In this document: in pieces, positions 62,327 to 64,000 of the stretch
How the letters are laid out: each line of letters starts with the position of its first letter
Position numbering within the stretch: the first letter of the stretch is position 1
Assembly: GCA_964552945.1 (NCBI GenBank)
Contig: CAZKIP010000006.1
Coordinates: 7,088-71,087, forward strand
Length of the DNA: 64,000 nt
Direction: 5' to 3'
Source: CAZEAB01 sp964552945
GTDB lineage: Archaea; Nanobdellota; Nanobdellia; Woesearchaeales; GW2011-AR9
Notes under the pieces: generated by a model
The model's database searches: none
What the model was told of the DNA's origin: nothing
Seen by the model: only the letters and a program-made list of their open reading frames with translations
Made by a program: the position numbers and the translations under genes

Positions 62327-63697
62327 ATGGATTACTTATTATTTTTCCTAATTATTATTGGGGCAGCATTCATTCTACCGGAATTAGCTAAAAAAATCCA
62401 TATTCCTTACGTCACTTCGATTATTCTTGCTGGAATATTAATTGGGCCCTTCGGATTTAAAATTATAGACTTGGGAGAAATTGCTTCCTTTCTTGCTTTC
62501 ATCGGAGCAATTTTTTTAATGTTTACTGCAGGATTAGACGTTAAACTTTCCTCATTAAGAAGAATTGGAAAGAAAACCCTTATAATATCCCTCTTTAATG
62601 GATTAATTCCTTTCATAGTAGGATTCTACCTCGGACAATATTTCAATTATGACCTTACAACTTCCTTAATTCTGGGCGCCATTTTCGTATCATCATCCAT
62701 AGCTATTATTATCCCTACGTTAAAAGAACTTAAACTGGCTGAAACAGATCTTGGAAAAATGATTATTTCTTCTGCGGTTTTTGAAGACGTTTCTTCTTTA
62801 CTAATTCTAGCCTTCCTTCTTAAATCGGCTTCACCAGGCAACATCCCCCTACAAATGTATATCCCTTTAGTCATTATTTCACTACTATTATTGTTTTTCT
62901 TGCTACCAAAAATACAAAAGTTTTTTGTTAAAGAAAGAAAACAAACTCAAAAGGAAGATGTTTTTGAAGGAGAATTAAGATTTGTAGTGATAGTTCTTAT
63001 TGTAACAGCGTTATTGTTTGAACTGCTGGGCTTACACGCTATCATTGCCGGATTTTTTGTAGGGTTATTTATTTCAGATGCAATCAAACACAGGAGGGTT
63101 TCTGAAAAATTGTACACTATAAGCTACGGCATTTTCATACCTATTTTTTTTTTGGTCATAGGTATGAGAACAGACATTTTTTCATTGTTTACCATTCAAG
63201 AACATTTATTTGTCACTTTATCCATTATTGGAGCTCTAATAACTTCAAAATTTGTCAGTGGTTGGATAGGTAGCAGGCTAGCAGGTCAGTCAAATTATCA
63301 AAGTTTGATTATTGCATCGGCGACAGTTCCCCAATTATCAACCACGTTAGTGGTAGCCCTAGCAGCCTCAGAGGTAGGATTGTTTGATGAAGTTTTGGTA
63401 AGTTCCATAGTTGTTCTTTCCATAGTCACAACCCTGGTTAGTCCTTTTTTTGTAAAACTTTTTCACCGGAAACTGGAGAAGTATAATAAAATTATTTTAT
63501 TGAAGAAAGAAAAAAAGTTTCGAGGGGTAAAAAAAGAAGTCAAACAACTTGTACAAAAAGAAAAAAGAATCAAGTTAAAAGAGAAGGTTGTTAAAATAGG
63601 CAAGGAAAAAGCGGAAAAGGAGAAACAAGATATTAAGAAACATAAGAAAGAGATTAAGAACATTAAGAAGATTATTATGAAAAAGAAAAAGAAGTAA
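62327..63697 (+). CDS. Kef-type cation:proton antiporter (CPA2)
   Basis: A 456-residue membrane protein with about 12 TM helices. Typical motifs are LAGILIGPFGFKIIDLGEIA, FTAGLDV, ATVPQLSTTLVVALA and FVIDLGMRTD-type helices (VIGMRTDIFS). The domain ends with a Lys-rich coiled coil (residues ~390-456) and no RCK/TrkA-N domain. It probably exchanges Na+ or K+ for protons. A TATA-like AT-rich region precedes ATG 62327. The C-terminal polybasic helix may bind lipid head groups or RNA. Confidence 0.85.
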   Translation: MDYLLFFLIIIGAAFILPELAKKIHIPYVTSIILAGILIGPFGFKIIDLGEIASFLAFIGAIFLMFTAGLDVKLSSLRRIGKKTLIISLFNGLIPFIVGFYLGQYFNYDLTTSLILGAIFVSSSIAIIIPTLKELKLAETDLGKMIISSAVFEDVSSLLILAFLLKSASPGNIPLQMYIPLVIISLLLLFFLLPKIQKFFVKERKQTQKEDVFEGELRFVVIVLIVTALLFELLGLHAIIAGFFVGLFISDAIKHRRVSEKLYTISYGIFIPIFFLVIGMRTDIFSLFTIQEHLFVTLSIIGALITSKFVSGWIGSRLAGQSNYQSLIIASATVPQLSTTLVVALAASEVGLFDEVLVSSIVVLSIVTTLVSPFFVKLFHRKLEKYNKIILLKKEKKFRGVKKEVKQLVQKEKRIKLKEKVVKIGKEKAEKEKQDIKKHKKEIKNIKKIIMKKKKK

Positions 63698-63764
63698 TTA
63701 GAAATGTCCTGCTTACATAAACAAGAACATTAAATATTTAAACAACCTCATTTCAAACCATTCT

Positions 63765-64000
63765 ATGAAAATCAGATATACTACGAAAAACCACAAATTG
63801 CAATGTGAGATTGATGGAGATGTTAAAGAAGCTTTCAAACAGCTTGCTGAATTCCAAGAAGTTTTTGACGAAACCTCTTGCAAATTATGTAAAAGTGAAA
63901 ATATTCATTTTGTCGTTAGAACTATTGAAGGGAATGATTTCTATGAATTGAAATGTAGAGATTGTTTTGGAAAGTTAGCTTTTGGCCAGCATAAAGTAGG
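63765..64000 (+). CDS. Zinc-ribbon-containing protein, N-terminal part (cut by window edge)
   Basis: An open frame of 78 codons from ATG 63765 to the window end. It starts MKIRYTTKNHKLQCEIDGDV. CKLCKSE (CxxC) and a second CRDCFGK (CxxC) about 35 residues later form a likely zinc ribbon. A TATA box (around 63728-63742) lies about 25 nt upstream, so the transcript may be leaderless. I do not recognise the family, and only part of the gene is visible. Confidence 0.6.
   Translation, partial: MKIRYTTKNHKLQCEIDGDVKEAFKQLAEFQEVFDETSCKLCKSENIHFVVRTIEGNDFYELKCRDCFGKLAFGQHKV

Overview
This window looks like part of the chromosome of an uncultivated DPANN archaeon, most likely of the Woesearchaeota/Pacearchaeota type. 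The evidence is AT-rich DNA with archaeal information-processing genes (FtsY, prefoldin alpha, ribosomal protein S6e, Nmd3-like protein, transcription factor S-like zinc ribbon, archaeal-type ProRS, Taw1), archaeal TATA boxes about 25 nt before many start codons, GGTG-type ribosome binding sites before others, and many secreted proteins with Cys- and Asp-rich modules. The lineage is inferred from gene style only. A 10-N run at 16186-16195 marks a scaffold gap, so this is probably a metagenome or single-cell assembly.

Layout. 1-4.5 kb: edge of a bacteriohemerythrin gene, lysA-like decarboxylase, HAD phosphatase, ftsY, pfdA and a small gene, all on the minus strand. 4.5-7.6 kb: a stem-loop RNA candidate, a PRPP-synthetase-like gene and a membrane-anchored protein kinase. 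7.6-18.8 kb: a large Cys-rich secreted protein, a cupredoxin-tailed lipoprotein, Taw1, a cation antiporter, a Nmd3-like protein without zinc fingers, a patatin lipase, a DUF2203 protein, a structured intergenic element, a secreted Lon-type (S16) protease split by the gap, and a membrane winged-helix protein. 18.8-30.3 kb: housekeeping genes (ileS, proS, TFS-like, ftsZ, nitroreductase, regulator, S6e, nnrE) and small proteins.

30.3-61.5 kb is the most striking part: about 31 kb on the minus strand holding 16 cell-surface protein genes, nearly all touching or overlapping. Nine have a basic cytoplasmic N-terminus and one TM helix; eight of these then carry a short Gly-(Gln/Lys/Arg)-Ala motif and the ninth has Gly-Arg-Gly. 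Seven have ordinary signal peptides. The two kinds largely alternate. The proteins carry cohesin-like beta domains, dockerin-like EF-hand pairs, MopE-like metal-binding modules, thrombospondin type-3 calcium repeats, LamG, PKD, beta-helix and Cys-rich repeats, and I recognise no catalytic domain. This suggests a calcium-dependent, self-assembling surface scaffold. Two of its proteins cross the membrane at the C-terminus and share a similar cytoplasmic tail, so they could anchor or sense the scaffold. A HEPN/nucleotidyltransferase toxin-antitoxin-like pair interrupts the operon between two near-identical 29-bp direct repeats, one of which is the 3' end of the neighbouring gene.

61.5-64 kb: a second copy of the 4.5 kb stem-loop, a PH/SHOCT protein, a Kef-type antiporter and a truncated zinc-binding protein gene. 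No rRNA, tRNA or CRISPR array was seen.
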